The notes beneath the pieces are model-generated. The model was not told the origin of the DNA. It saw only the letters and a program-made list of their open reading frames with translations, and did not search any database. This document shows positions 30,851 to 41,364 of a DNA stretch of 64,000 nt, in pieces. Within the stretch, counting starts at the first letter, position 1, and each line of letters begins with the position of its first letter. The position numbers were made by a program, and so were the translations under genes. The stretch is taken from positions 51,740,012-51,804,011 of the forward strand of contig OU342630.1 in assembly GCA_910589415.1 (NCBI GenBank), read 5' to 3'. This DNA is from Malachius bipustulatus (Eukaryota; Arthropoda; Insecta; Coleoptera; Melyridae).

Positions 30851-31863
30851 CAGGCTGGGCCATCGAAAAGGTAACAAGCCTAATATATTGGAAAGTGAAG
30901 ATGTATGCAAAAAACGCCGAAACAGTTCGATTTTGTTATCAAGGGGGACATATTTTCGTGACAAATTTAAACACCCAAGTTCATCACCTTGGCAGGGGTA
31001 GCTACCCCTTTGCTTATCATCATAGGGAACAGCTATCGAGTGACACATCATTTGAAAGCTACTTGAATTCCCTTTACAACGATATCCATTTTGGGTTTCG
31101 TTTACATACAGGGTGGCCCAACGAAAACGAAACTCGTCTTAATAACTTGGAAACTGAATTGGTACGCGAAAAACGCCGAAACAGGTGGACTTTGTTATCA
31201 GAGTAGGCATATTTTCGTGACAAATTTAACTACCCAAGTTCACCCTCTTGGCAGAGGTAGCTACCCCATTGCTTATAATCATAAGGAACAGATATCGAGT
31301 GATACATTATTTGAAAGCTACGTTTTCGATGGGCCACCCTGTATATAACCGAAATCCAAAATGTTGGATATCGTTGTAATGGGAATTCAATAGCTTTCAA
31401 ATGATGTATCACTCGATATCTGTTCCCTATGATGATAAGCAAAGGGGCTACCCATGCCAAGGGAGTGAACTTGGGTAGTTAAATTTGTCACGAAAATATG
31501 TCTATTTTGATAATAAAATCGACCTGTTTCGGCGTTTTTCGCGTACATCTTCAGTTTTCAAGTTATTAAGAGGAGTTAGGTTTTTGTTGGGCCACCCTGT
31601 ATGTAAGCGAAACCCAAAATGTTGGATATCGTTGTAAAGATAATTCAAGTAGCTTTCAAATGATGTATCACTCGATATCTGTTCCCTATGATGATAAGAA
31701 AAGGGGTAGCTACCCCTGCCAAGGGGGTGAGCTTGGGTAGTTAAATTTGTCACGCAAATATGTCCCCCTCGATAACAAAATCGACCCGTTTCGGCGTTTT
31801 TTGCATAGATCTTCACTTTCCAAATCATTAGGCTTGTTACCTTTTCGATGGCCCAACCTCCTG
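30851..31863. mobile_element. Nested mariner-like MITE palindrome
   Basis: The ends are CAGGCTGGGCCATCGAAAAG and the complement, flanked by TA. It holds four homologous units of 230-265 bp, two in each orientation. The second (31109-31341) has its own CAGGGTGGCCCAACGAAAAC ends with TA on both sides, so it is an insertion of one family member into another. CAGGGTG ends with TA duplication are typical of Tc1/mariner-type MITEs of insects. Confidence 0.7.
31109..31341. mobile_element. Inner MITE, 233 bp, TA duplication
   Basis: It starts CAGGGTGGCCCAACGAAAAC and ends GTTTTCGATGGGCCACCCTG, between TA and TA. Confidence 0.75.
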
Positions 31864-32044
31864 TATGTATACCTACCTTCCTGACTTTTATTTAAATAAT
31901 ATTTGTTTCATATGAACAAAAAAAAACACAAATTTATGTCATAACTCGAAAATGATACGACAAATAAAACTTTATAACGTCATTTTATTGGGCATAAAAT
32001 GGTCTAATTTTTTTTTACGATTTTTCTCTAATTCCATTAATATA
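31864..32044. other. AT-rich spacer, shared with 53110-53310
   Basis: This stretch (ATGAACAAAAAAAAACACAA...) is duplicated downstream of gene B, so it belongs to the duplicated OR unit. Confidence 0.5.
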
Positions 32045-33030
32045 CAGGGTGATTCTTTTAAAGCGCCGCTCATTAGAAAAAGTTCGACTTCTAGTTGATC
32101 TAGGAATCTGAAATTTGGAATTTAGGCAACATATATAATAACGAGTCGAAATGAAATATTACCAAGATGGCGGCACATTTAAAAATGACGAAAGAATATG
32201 CCATCTCAGTTTTTTTGAATGGGACACCCCATACATTATTGCATTTTCAGATTGTCTTAGAAAATGTAATAACAATGGTACTTATAGTTGCAGTTCAAAT
32301 TGAGTAGGCTATGAGTTATAAATAAGTGAAAATCAGGATTTTCCAATTTTAAAGCCATTTCCAACAAAATCGGCTCAAGATATCTGAAAACGGTTTACAT
32401 GTCCCTATCTACTGCATAGTTGAAATTTTTATACAGGGTGAACAAAAATCTGACAATTTTCAGCACCCTGTATAAACATTTCAACTCCATAATAGGATAC
32501 CTCTTTAAAAGTTAAAATAGGGACATGTAATCCGTTTTCTGATATCTTGAGCCGTTTTTGTTGGAAATGGCTTTAAAGTAGGAAAATCGTGATTTTCACT
32601 TATTTATAACTCATATGCCCGTATTCACAAACGATAATTTCCTAAATAATTACGTAATTATTTAAATGAGTGAGATGGAGATATGCAGTTTATTTGCATT
32701 AGAATGAGATGGAGATAACTGATTACGTAATTATTTGGTAATTATCGTTTGTGAATACGGGCAATAGACTACTCAATTTGAGCTGCAACTATAAGTACCA
32801 TTGTTATTACATTTTCTAAGACAATCTGAAAATGCAATAATATATGGGGTGTCCCATTTAAAAAAACAAAGATGACACTTCCTTTTCCCATTTTTAAATG
32901 TGCCGCCATCTTGGTAATATTTCATTTCGACAGGTTATTATGTATGTTGCCTAAATTACAAATTTAGGCAATTTCCTAGATCTACTACAAGTCGTACTTT
33001 TTCTAATGGGCGCTTTAAAAGAATCACACT
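32045..33030. mobile_element. Fold-back element with CAGGGTG end
   Basis: The arms CAGGGTGATTCTTTTAAAGC and the complement (33010-33030) continue inwards for over 400 bp with good pairing. The centre is at about 32440-32465 (ACAGGGTGAACAAAAATCTG against CAGCACCCTGT). Its right arm carries the MITE at 32616-32763. Confidence 0.7.
32616..32763. mobile_element. 148-bp MITE with 3-bp ATA duplication
   Basis: The ends are TGCCCGTATTCACAAACGAT and the complement. The left arm of the host fold-back shows the empty site CTCATAGCC, so the insertion and its ATA duplication are directly visible. The 3-bp duplication suggests the PIF/Harbinger type. Confidence 0.75.
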
Positions 33031-33690
33031 TCAAATTATACTCGTTATTCTTCCATTCATATTATGTATAAGTATGTCATGCATATCACTTCAGACACGG
33101 TAAGAAAATTTACAATATCAATAATTATTATATTATTATAGAACAGATAGGACAGTTCGCATTATTAAAATAAAATAAAAACTAAAGAAGTCACTCCCAT
33201 AAGTTGAAAGTGCCTGTTCAGACTGCTGTGGCTGGTGGGTACCTCATAATAATAATTATTATTGTACTGACGTTCATGAGGCGCCATAAAGACACCTGAC
33301 TGAAATCTGTCGCTGGGTTTCTGAGTTCTGACTTAACTTCATGACCGACTACAAAATCAGGAATCAACTACTCGAAACGAACAAAGCCCGCTAGGACCTG
33401 ATAAGACACAAAAAATGCAGTCCTCATAAGAAAATTCCAAAAAGAAAAAAATTTAGGTCTTAGAAAAAATCAGACTCGGTTAACTAATGCTCGACTAAAA
33501 CAACAAAAACGTCAAACCTCAACGGTCAACACAGCTTCACAATAAACCTTTTCACAACTCATCAGAACAGTTAGGTATAGTCTGTACACTGATGAGTGTT
33601 GTCTGTTGTGATAACTAAGGATACATCATCTGGTTATGTTTCTTACTCCTTCTATTGCATTGCATAGATCAATCGAGTTAAATTGGGACG
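33031..33690. other. Unassigned stretch
   Basis: AT-rich sequence without ORFs, RNA genes or clear repeats. Confidence 0.3.
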
Positions 33691-33860
33691 TATGGCTTGT
33701 CCACTGAATGTTGTCCGGTGAGATGCCACACTGATCCTGACTATAAACGATTTGATTTTATACGTTTTAATTCGTACTAATTACTAATTATTATAATTGT
33801 ACGAACCGAATCAATTATTGTATTATAATAGTATATTATGCAACGAGCTTCTAATGAAGG

Positions 33861-34236
33861 CTATTAATACGTGAGTATGATGGTTAAGATACGAGCCGTA
33901 GGCGAGTGTCTTAACCAGAGGCGTCCAAACTTTTTGCTGCGAGGGCCAGTTTGGTATTTAAATTCATTAGCCGGGGCCAAGCATCGTAAATATGTGAATT
34001 AAAAAAACCTTACAAGTAAAGCAGCATTGAATTTTATTTTTATATGACGCGAGATCTTAATACCGACGCGCCACGCTACATTTATATTTTACAAAATATT
34101 GATAATTGTTTATTATTTTTTTATATTATACTATACATATTTTACGAAATCCTTGGCGGGCCGGATAAAATCGCCTGCCGGGCCAGGTTTGGACACCTCT
34201 GGTCTTAACCATCATAAGAGCGTATTAATAGCCATT
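33861..34236. repeat. Hairpin split by a hAT MITE
   Basis: Left arm TATTAATACGTGAGTATGAT then GGTTAAGA; right arm CTTAACCATCATAAGAGCGT then ATTAATA. The loop GAGCCGTAGGCGAG is GC-rich. The MITE at 33916-34201 sits at the base of the right arm. Confidence 0.6.
33916..34201. mobile_element. hAT MITE, 286 bp
   Basis: The ends are CAGAGGCGTCCAAACTTTTT and ...AGGTTTGGACACCTCTG, flanked by a perfect 8-bp duplication GTCTTAAC (33908-33915 and 34202-34209). The CAGAGGTGTCCAAAC type of end is well known in animal hAT MITEs. Confidence 0.85.
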
Positions 34237-35144
34237 ATCTGCGAGTTCCATACACTATTTTTTCTACGACCCTTTTTTATTTCATAGAAAAGATTAAAAA
34301 ATTATATATTTTAACAATGACCCGTGTACAATTGCGGATCATTGAGGTTAAGATAGGTTTGTTTTTTGTTTACCCATATTACCAAATTGTCTCTTAGTCG
34401 CTAAGATTATTCTGCTGAGACATGTTTTAGTATCAAGTTTAAAGGGCACTGCTTACTACTGCGTAATTTTTATTATGCGAAGTTTGAATTCCGAATTTTA
34501 CGCTTTGATTTTGAGATGAATAATAATTTTAATAACAATGCCAGTCAATAATTACGATATTGTTTACCTTCGCACGCGACGGTCGCAGCGTTTCCGCTTT
34601 GAATACTATCACGGATCACTAAGAATAATAGAATACTTTATCTTCTTATTTTTTACATCGGTATACCTACCTATCAAATTAATTAAGGTAACATAAAATC
34701 TTGATAAATTTCCTATGCATGTTACTTATGTTCTAAATTAAATAAACGTTCAGAATTTTTTCAGAAATACAGAACTTATATCACAAGGCAATTTTTGTCG
34801 TGAGTATGACAACTCTGTGACTTCGGTTGGTTTGGACCGACCCGATTGTGAGCGAAAAGGAACCGATTCGATTGCAAATGCTTCTCTGCCATTGGATAGC
34901 TCGATCAGTGCGTTAATGAAAATTTGTATCTTAATGAGACCCATTAAAGCACTGGTGATTCATATTTAATATGCATATTAAAGGTTAGGAGTAGAAAATA
35001 ATTATATTAAATAATAATTAATATTATAATTATTAAATAAATCAATTATTGTAATTGTACGAATTAAAATGTATAAAATCAAATCGTTTATAGTCAGGAT
35101 CAGTGTTGCATATCACCGGACAACACTCAGTGGACAAGCCATAT

Positions 35145-36156
35145 TGTCAGAAATACGTTTGAATCGTCAGCAATTCTAAAAAGATGAGCGAGAGTGAGAC
35201 GGAAGTACGACTCGAGTCTTGATACGCTTAGATTGATACGATAAGATTGTCGTCCAGCTAATCGACTAGTGTCAGATACAGTGACAGCGCTAAATATACT
35301 AACGAGGTTTTGTGCTTTGAAACGTTTTTAATACGAAATTAGCAGAATTAGCTGTGATATTGTACGATGTGATAAACTACGAGTAACTTATTAATTGCGT
35401 GAATGCCTAAAAATATATTGACTTGTTTTTCTAACGTTTAAAAAAAACGGACTGGGTATATTCTCGCAACGAACTACAAAAAATTACACAAAATTCCTGG
35501 GAAACGATTGAACTCCCTAGGACGTTATCTTGTGGTTAAATTTCTAGGATATTTTACTGCAGAAAAAGAAAACGGAGGTGTTATGCTTTCTTTTAAACGC
35601 CAACCAGCAGGTAGGTGACATGCTACTTCTAATCATAACTATAACAATTTATTATTATCATTCTTACTTACTTGCATTATATATTTTTATTATCAAAAAG
35701 TTTCAAAGCTCTACTTCGTCAATAACTTGTCGAAATAATATATTTGTAGGATATTCATTATTCCTCAACTCACGCCACTAACATGAACTGCAATACCACA
35801 TTTTGTTCTACTTAGAAATAAGTGTATGAATCAAATCGAATTAAATGAAATTGTTTAGTCAGAATCAGTGTGGCATGACAACGGACAACACTCAGTGGAA
35901 AGAATACTTACAACACACACTGTGTGAAAAAAAAAAAATTAAAAAAAGTTACGAAACCTAAACTTCTGCCTAAATAACGGGAAAATACCAAACCAACTTT
36001 CTTGGCATGGAAACGATCGATTGTGCAAAATTCTGACACCATCCCACTGATTACTGCTCTACGAACACTAAGAACTGCTCTGTAAGTAGTTCATTCTTTC
36101 ATCATTATCAAAGTAATTTAAAATGGCCTCCATCTAGTTTTGGATATATTTTTGAG
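35145..36156. other. Unassigned stretch with a partial TIR copy at 35840-35910
   Basis: No coding region is recognised. The partial repeat CAGTGTGGCATGACAACGGA followed by CAACACTCAGTGG matches the arms of 33691-35144. Confidence 0.35.
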
Positions 36157-36255
36157 AGAGAACAAAGACATTAACAAAGCATTAAGACATATTTTTATGA
36201 TACAACTTATCTTAGGTCGTCTGATAATAGCTACTTCGATTTTTGATGTGTTGGA
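36157..36255 (+). pseudogene. Orphan odorant-receptor exon 3 (frameshifted)
   Basis: It aligns with exon 3 of genes A and B: GAGAACAAAGACATTAAC..., ...IIATSI..., TTGGAG|GTAAGA. It has 99 bases instead of 100, because the T run before GAT has four Ts, not five, which breaks the frame. No other exons of this copy are seen; the next feature is the fold-back and exon 1 of gene B. Confidence 0.75.
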
Positions 36256-36332
36256 GGTAAGAACAATTATTATTATTTACACTGACTAAATACACCTCTT
36301 CCAATCATCCACAGCATTTGTAAATCTTCATT

Positions 36333-36930
36333 AGCCCGAAGTAGATTGAAATTATAAATCCAATGGCGTCCAGAGAGGCACACTCTCCAATAATTGCAAA
36401 GAATCTACGACAATGACTTTTTTTTAATTTTGATATCAGATTAAGCAACTTAAGATAATTTTTTGTAGCTTGGTTAGTTAAAAAAAAATTAAATACACTT
36501 ACCTAATTGCATATATCCATGGCCCACACAAGAAACATGATGGGGATAATTTTCTTTTGGAAATTATATATATATTTTTTTTTATATAATATGAAACAAC
36601 AACCAATAAACACGAAATGAAATACATTTTGTAACATGGGTACTGAAGCTAACGAATTTATTCGTTTTTTATTTTCCCCACGTTTCTCGAAAGCTGATTC
36701 ATGGATATGAAATTTATAAGTGGATTTAATTTTGTTTCCATTGAATAACCAAGATATAAGAAAAAAATTAAAATACAAAAAAGTTGTATTTTTAGTTGCT
36801 CAATCTGAAAAATATATAAAAATTAAAAAAAAAGTCAGTGACGTACATTTTTCTTTGCAATAATATTGATGGAGTGACCCCTATAGACGCCACTGGACTT
36901 TGTAATTTTAATCTACTTCGGGATAAAAGA
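36333..36930. repeat. Fold-back repeat upstream of gene B
   Basis: The arms begin CCCGAAGTAGATTGAAATTA and pair with TAATTTTAATCTACTTCGGG. It is homologous to the palindrome inside 13911-15529 and to 53600-55600. It has no ORF of interest. Confidence 0.7.
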
Positions 36931-37409
36931 ACTCCTTTCTTGTTATGTAGGTACTACAAATAACTATGCCAAATTTCAACAATTATCGGCAAAGGAATGT
37001 TTGAGATATTAATATAAAGATATTAATAGAAGAGAACGTCCAAAGGGAATAACTAATCCTGGATATTTATTAATGATCTTATAATTTTTTTATAAATAAA
37101 TAAGATTAAAGAATCTTTGAAATCAGAGGCTCGATAAACAAATTAGAAATCAATAGGTAATCATAAAAATTGTATCATATCTGGTGCGTCCATGACGAAC
37201 CTTCATTCTCGACTTAGCATATCAGCTTCTTCAGAAATATCGGGGCTTATAAGAATAAGCTAATATTTTATGTTCATTATTAAAGTACTAAGTCCTTAAT
37301 AAATTGGGTAGGTATACGTAATAATTTGTATAAATTTTATATGAATCTTGACAGTAAACATTCTCAATACTTAATAAACAAAATATAAACTCAATTTCTA
37401 GCACTTGAC

Positions 37410-37657
37410 ATGCAAATTTATAAATCGATAAGATCGCATTTAAGAGTACTGAGCAGTATGGCGAACAGGGCAAAAAATGTGGTATGGAATCAAAATTTAA
37501 GCAATAAGGAACAATTTCATTGCATTACAGAAGTTCTGGAAAAACAGCTTATGTGGCCGAAGGGAGATGATCCAAACAATGGAAAACAAAATATTCTACG
37601 GTATGCTCTTGTATCCCGTGTCATTATCTATATGGCACGCGTATCACTTCAGATCAG
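37410..37657 (+). pseudogene. Odorant receptor gene B, exon 1 (20-bp deletion)
   Basis: The exon starts MQIYKSIRSHLRVLSSMANR and follows gene C closely up to KGDDPNN. Then 20 bases present in C and A are missing (join near 37582), so the transmembrane part (FYGMLLYPVSLSIWHAYHFRS) is in another frame. It ends at the same AG|GTATGC donor. Unless translation starts elsewhere, gene B cannot make a normal receptor, although its exons 2-6 remain open with good splice sites. Confidence 0.85.
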
Positions 37658-37816
37658 GTATGCACAGTGTATCAATATTAGTGTATTTTTTAATAAAAAA
37701 ATACACTATTGAGGACGACATCACTTTTCGAAAATCACCCAAACTCATCAAATGTCCACCGATCATGACCCCCAGATCACGAAAAAGTGGTTTTCCAAAA
37801 TTCACCTGCCCACGAT

Positions 37817-37874
37817 ATATATATATATATTTATATATATATATATTTATATATATATTTATATATATATTTAT
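37817..37874. repeat. TA-rich microsatellite at the left edge of the retrozyme array
   Basis: Alternating (TA)n and TTTATA repeats. A similar shorter TA tract (41435-41454) borders the other side, so the array appears to lie within a split TA tract. Confidence 0.85.
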
Positions 37875-37993
37875 ATAATAATGATGATGTTAATGAGCGC
37901 AAAGAATTAAAAATTCAAAATAAAATTTAACGGGCATATCGCTCTAACCTAGGGCTTCCTGAGGCAGACCTGACACACAGAGCCATCCAGTCA

Positions 37994-38055
37994 TCTCGAA
38001 GCTGCAGACAACGTTGTTTCGGTCTCTTAGACCTCATCAGTACAGCACATCGAGA
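37994..38055 (-). ncRNA. Type I hammerhead ribozyme, left arm copy 1
   Basis: On the - strand: outer stem I TCTCGA/TCGAGA, inner stem I GCTGTA/TGCAGC, core CTGATGA, stem II GGTCT-AAG-AGACC, GAAA, stem III CAA-CG-TTG, and the GTC cleavage triplet. All invariant core bases are present. Predicted product: a 428-nt unit RNA with 5'-OH and 2',3'-cyclic phosphate. Confidence 0.85.
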
Positions 38056-38421
38056 AATAACTAGAGGATGCATGCCAGGCCAGCACAGGAAGCCAACTAT
38101 ATGAATAAAGAGGTGACACGGAACTCCGTGACCTCAATAGTTGGTTGCCATCTACCGACGGAGACAAGAACTAAACGGCAGCACGCTACCAGCTTTGTGT
38201 CCATCAGGAATAGGCAGCCCACAATTCGGGGCATTACCATCCGTCGGGCGGTGCTGGTTAGCTACCGATAGATGTCTCTCGCCAAAGCCCATGGTTATTA
38301 CAATAATAATGATGATGTTAATGAGCGCAAAGAATTAAAAATTCAAAATAAAATTTAACGGGCATATCGCTCTAACCTAGGGCTTCCTGAGGCAGACCTG
38401 ACACACAGAGCCATCCAGTCA

Positions 38422-38483
38422 TCTCGAAGCTGCAGACAACGTTGTTTCGGTCTCTTAGACCTCATCAGTACAGCACATCGAGA
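38422..38483 (-). ncRNA. Type I hammerhead ribozyme, left arm copy 2
   Basis: Same sequence as copy 1, 428 bp on. Confidence 0.85.
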
Positions 38484-38849
38484 AATAACTAGAGGATGCA
38501 TGCCAGGCCAGCACAGGAAGCCAACTATATGAATAAAGAGGTGACACGGAACTCCGTGACCTCAATAGTTGGTTGCCATCTACCGACGGAGACAAGAACT
38601 AAACGGCAGCACGCTACCAGCTTTGTGTCCATCAGGAATAGGCAGCCCACAATTCGGGGCATTACCATCCGTCGGGCGGTGCTGGTTAGCTACCGATAGA
38701 TGTCTCTCGCCAAAGCCCATGGTTATTACAATAATAATGATGATGTTAATGAGCGCAAAGAATTAAAAATTCAAAATAAAATTTAACGGGCATATCGCTC
38801 TAACCTAGGGCTTCCTGAGGCAGACCTGACACACAGAGCCATCCAGTCA

Positions 38850-38911
38850 TCTCGAAGCTGCAGACAACGTTGTTTCGGTCTCTTAGACCTCATCAGTACA
38901 GCACATCGAGA
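38850..38911 (-). ncRNA. Type I hammerhead ribozyme, left arm copy 3
   Basis: Same sequence as copy 1, two periods on. Confidence 0.85.
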
Positions 38912-39277
38912 AATAACTAGAGGATGCATGCCAGGCCAGCACAGGAAGCCAACTATATGAATAAAGAGGTGACACGGAACTCCGTGACCTCAATAGTTGG
39001 TTGCCATCTACCGACGGAGACAAGAACTAAACGGCAGCACGCTACCAGCTTTGTGTCCATCAGGAATAGGCAGCCCACAATTCGGGGCATTACCATCCGT
39101 CGGGCGGTGCTGGTTAGCTACCGATAGATGTCTCTCGCCAAAGCCCATGGTTATTACAATAATAATGATGATGTTAATGAGCGCAAAGAATTAAAAATTC
39201 AAAATAAAATTTAACGGGCATATCGCTCTAACCTAGGGCTTCCTGAGGCAGACCTGACACACAGAGCCATCCAGTCA

Positions 39278-39339
39278 TCTCGAAGCTGCAGACAACGTTG
39301 TTTCGGTCTCTTAGACCTCATCAGTACAGCACATCGAGA
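39278..39339 (-). ncRNA. Type I hammerhead ribozyme, left arm copy 4
   Basis: Same sequence as copy 1; nearest to the inversion point. Confidence 0.85.
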
Positions 39340-39590
39340 AATAACTAGAGGATGCATGCCAGGCCAGCACAGGAAGCCAACTATATGAATAAAGAGGTGA
39401 CACGGAACTCCGTGACCTCAATAGTTGGTTGCCATCTACCGACGGAGACAAGAACTAAACGGCAGCACGCTACCAGCTTTGTGTCCATCAGGAATAGGCA
39501 GCCCACAATTGAGGTCACGGAGTTCCGTGTCACCTCTTTATTCATATAGTTGGCTTCCTGTGCTGGCCTGGCATGCATCCTCTAGTTATT

Positions 39591-39652
39591 TCTCGATGTG
39601 CTGTACTGATGAGGTCTAAGAGACCGAAACAACGTTGTCTGCAGCTTCGAGA
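39591..39652 (+). ncRNA. Type I hammerhead ribozyme, right arm copy 1
   Basis: Same ribozyme on the + strand; the cleavage would fall between 39639 and 39640, after GTC. Confidence 0.85.
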
Positions 39653-40018
39653 TGACTGGATGGCTCTGTGTGTCAGGTCTGCCTCAGGAAGCCCTAGGTT
39701 AGAGCGATATGCCCGTTAAATTTTATTTTGAATTTTTAATTCTTTGCGCTCATTAACATCATCATTATTATTGTAATAACCATGGGCTTTGGCGAGAGAC
39801 ATCTATCGGTAGCTAACCAGCACCGCCCGACGGATGGTAATGCCCCGAATTGTGGGCTGCCTATTCCTGATGGACACAAAGCTGGTAGCGTGCTGCCGTT
39901 TAGTTCTTGTCTCCGTCGGTAGATGGCAACCAACTATTGAGGTCACGGAGTTCCGTGTCACCTCTTTATTCATATAGTTGGCTTCCTGTGCTGGCCTGGC
40001 ATGCATCCTCTAGTTATT

Positions 40019-40080
40019 TCTCGATGTGCTGTACTGATGAGGTCTAAGAGACCGAAACAACGTTGTCTGCAGCTTCGAGA
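40019..40080 (+). ncRNA. Type I hammerhead ribozyme, right arm copy 2
   Basis: Identical to right arm copy 1, 428 bp on. The region from cleavage site 1 to cleavage site 2 defines one complete unit transcript on the + strand, the sense of gene B. Confidence 0.85.
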
Positions 40081-40446
40081 TGACTGGATGGCTCTGTGTG
40101 TCAGGTCTGCCTCAGGAAGCCCTAGGTTAGAGCGATATGCCCGTTAAATTTTATTTTGAATTTTTAATTCTTTGCGCTCATTAACATCATCATTATTATT
40201 GTAATAACCATGGGCTTTGGCGAGAGACATCTATCGGTAGCTAACCAGCACCGCCCGACGGATGGTAATGCCCCGAATTGTGGGCTGCCTATTCCTGATG
40301 GACACAAAGCTGGTAGCGTGCTGCCGTTTAGTTCTTGTCTCCGTCGGTAGATGGCAACCAACTATTGAGGTCACGGAGTTCCGTGTCACCTCTTTATTCA
40401 TATAGTTGGCTTCCTGTGCTGGCCTGGCATGCATCCTCTAGTTATT

Positions 40447-40508
40447 TCTCGATGTGCTGTACTGATGAGGTCTAAGAGACCGAAACAACGTTGTCTGCAG
40501 CTTCGAGA
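40447..40508 (+). ncRNA. Type I hammerhead ribozyme, right arm copy 3
   Basis: Identical to right arm copy 1. Confidence 0.85.
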
Positions 40509-40874
40509 TGACTGGATGGCTCTGTGTGTCAGGTCTGCCTCAGGAAGCCCTAGGTTAGAGCGATATGCCCGTTAAATTTTATTTTGAATTTTTAATTCTT
40601 TGCGCTCATTAACATCATCATTATTATTGTAATAACCATGGGCTTTGGCGAGAGACATCTATCGGTAGCTAACCAGCACCGCCCGACGGATGGTAATGCC
40701 CCGAATTGTGGGCTGCCTATTCCTGATGGACACAAAGCTGGTAGCGTGCTGCCGTTTAGTTCTTGTCTCCGTCGGTAGATGGCAACCAACTATTGAGGTC
40801 ACGGAGTTCCGTGTCACCTCTTTATTCATATAGTTGGCTTCCTGTGCTGGCCTGGCATGCATCCTCTAGTTATT

Positions 40875-40936
40875 TCTCGATGTGCTGTACTGATGAGGTC
40901 TAAGAGACCGAAACAACGTTGTCTGCAGCTTCGAGA
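40875..40936 (+). ncRNA. Type I hammerhead ribozyme, right arm copy 4
   Basis: Identical to right arm copy 1. Confidence 0.85.
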
Positions 40937-41302
40937 TGACTGGATGGCTCTGTGTGTCAGGTCTGCCTCAGGAAGCCCTAGGTTAGAGCGATATGCCCGT
41001 TAAATTTTATTTTGAATTTTTAATTCTTTGCGCTCATTAACATCATCATTATTATTGTAATAACCATGGGCTTTGGCGAGAGACATCTATCGGTAGCTAA
41101 CCAGCACCGCCCGACGGATGGTAATGCCCCGAATTGTGGGCTGCCTATTCCTGATGGACACAAAGCTGGTAGCGTGCTGCCGTTTAGTTCTTGTCTCCGT
41201 CGGTAGATGGCAACCAACTATTGAGGTCACGGAGTTCCGTGTCACCTCTTTATTCATATAGTTGGCTTCCTGTGCTGGCCTGGCATGCATCCTCTAGTTA
41301 TT

Positions 41303-41364
41303 TCTCGATGTGCTGTACTGATGAGGTCTAAGAGACTGAAACAACGTTGTCTGCAGCTTCGAGA
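41303..41364 (+). ncRNA. Type I hammerhead ribozyme, right arm copy 5 (variant)
   Basis: It differs from the others by C to T at 41336, turning GACCGAAA into GACTGAAA. This changes the stem II pair next to the core (G10.1-C11.1) to G-U, so cleavage may be weakened. It is the outermost copy of the array. Confidence 0.8.

Larger units (their letters stand above)
33691..35144. mobile_element. Long TIR element
   Basis: The arms read ATGGCTTGTCCACTGAATGT then TTGTCCGGTGAGATGCCACA, and pair with 35034-35144 over about 105 bp. A piece of a third arm lies at 35840-35910. The interior contains a hairpin and a hAT MITE but no transposase. Confidence 0.65.

Noticed and set aside
30895..31828. Frames of 76-108 codons in the nested MITE
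   Set aside because: They occur on both strands in the same repeated sequence and match each other only because the units are homologous DNA.
38068..41290. Repeated 65-67 codon frames in each 428-bp unit
   Set aside because: They are identical because the units are identical; the two frames overlap in different phases and resemble no protein. The unit is better explained as non-coding ribozyme RNA.
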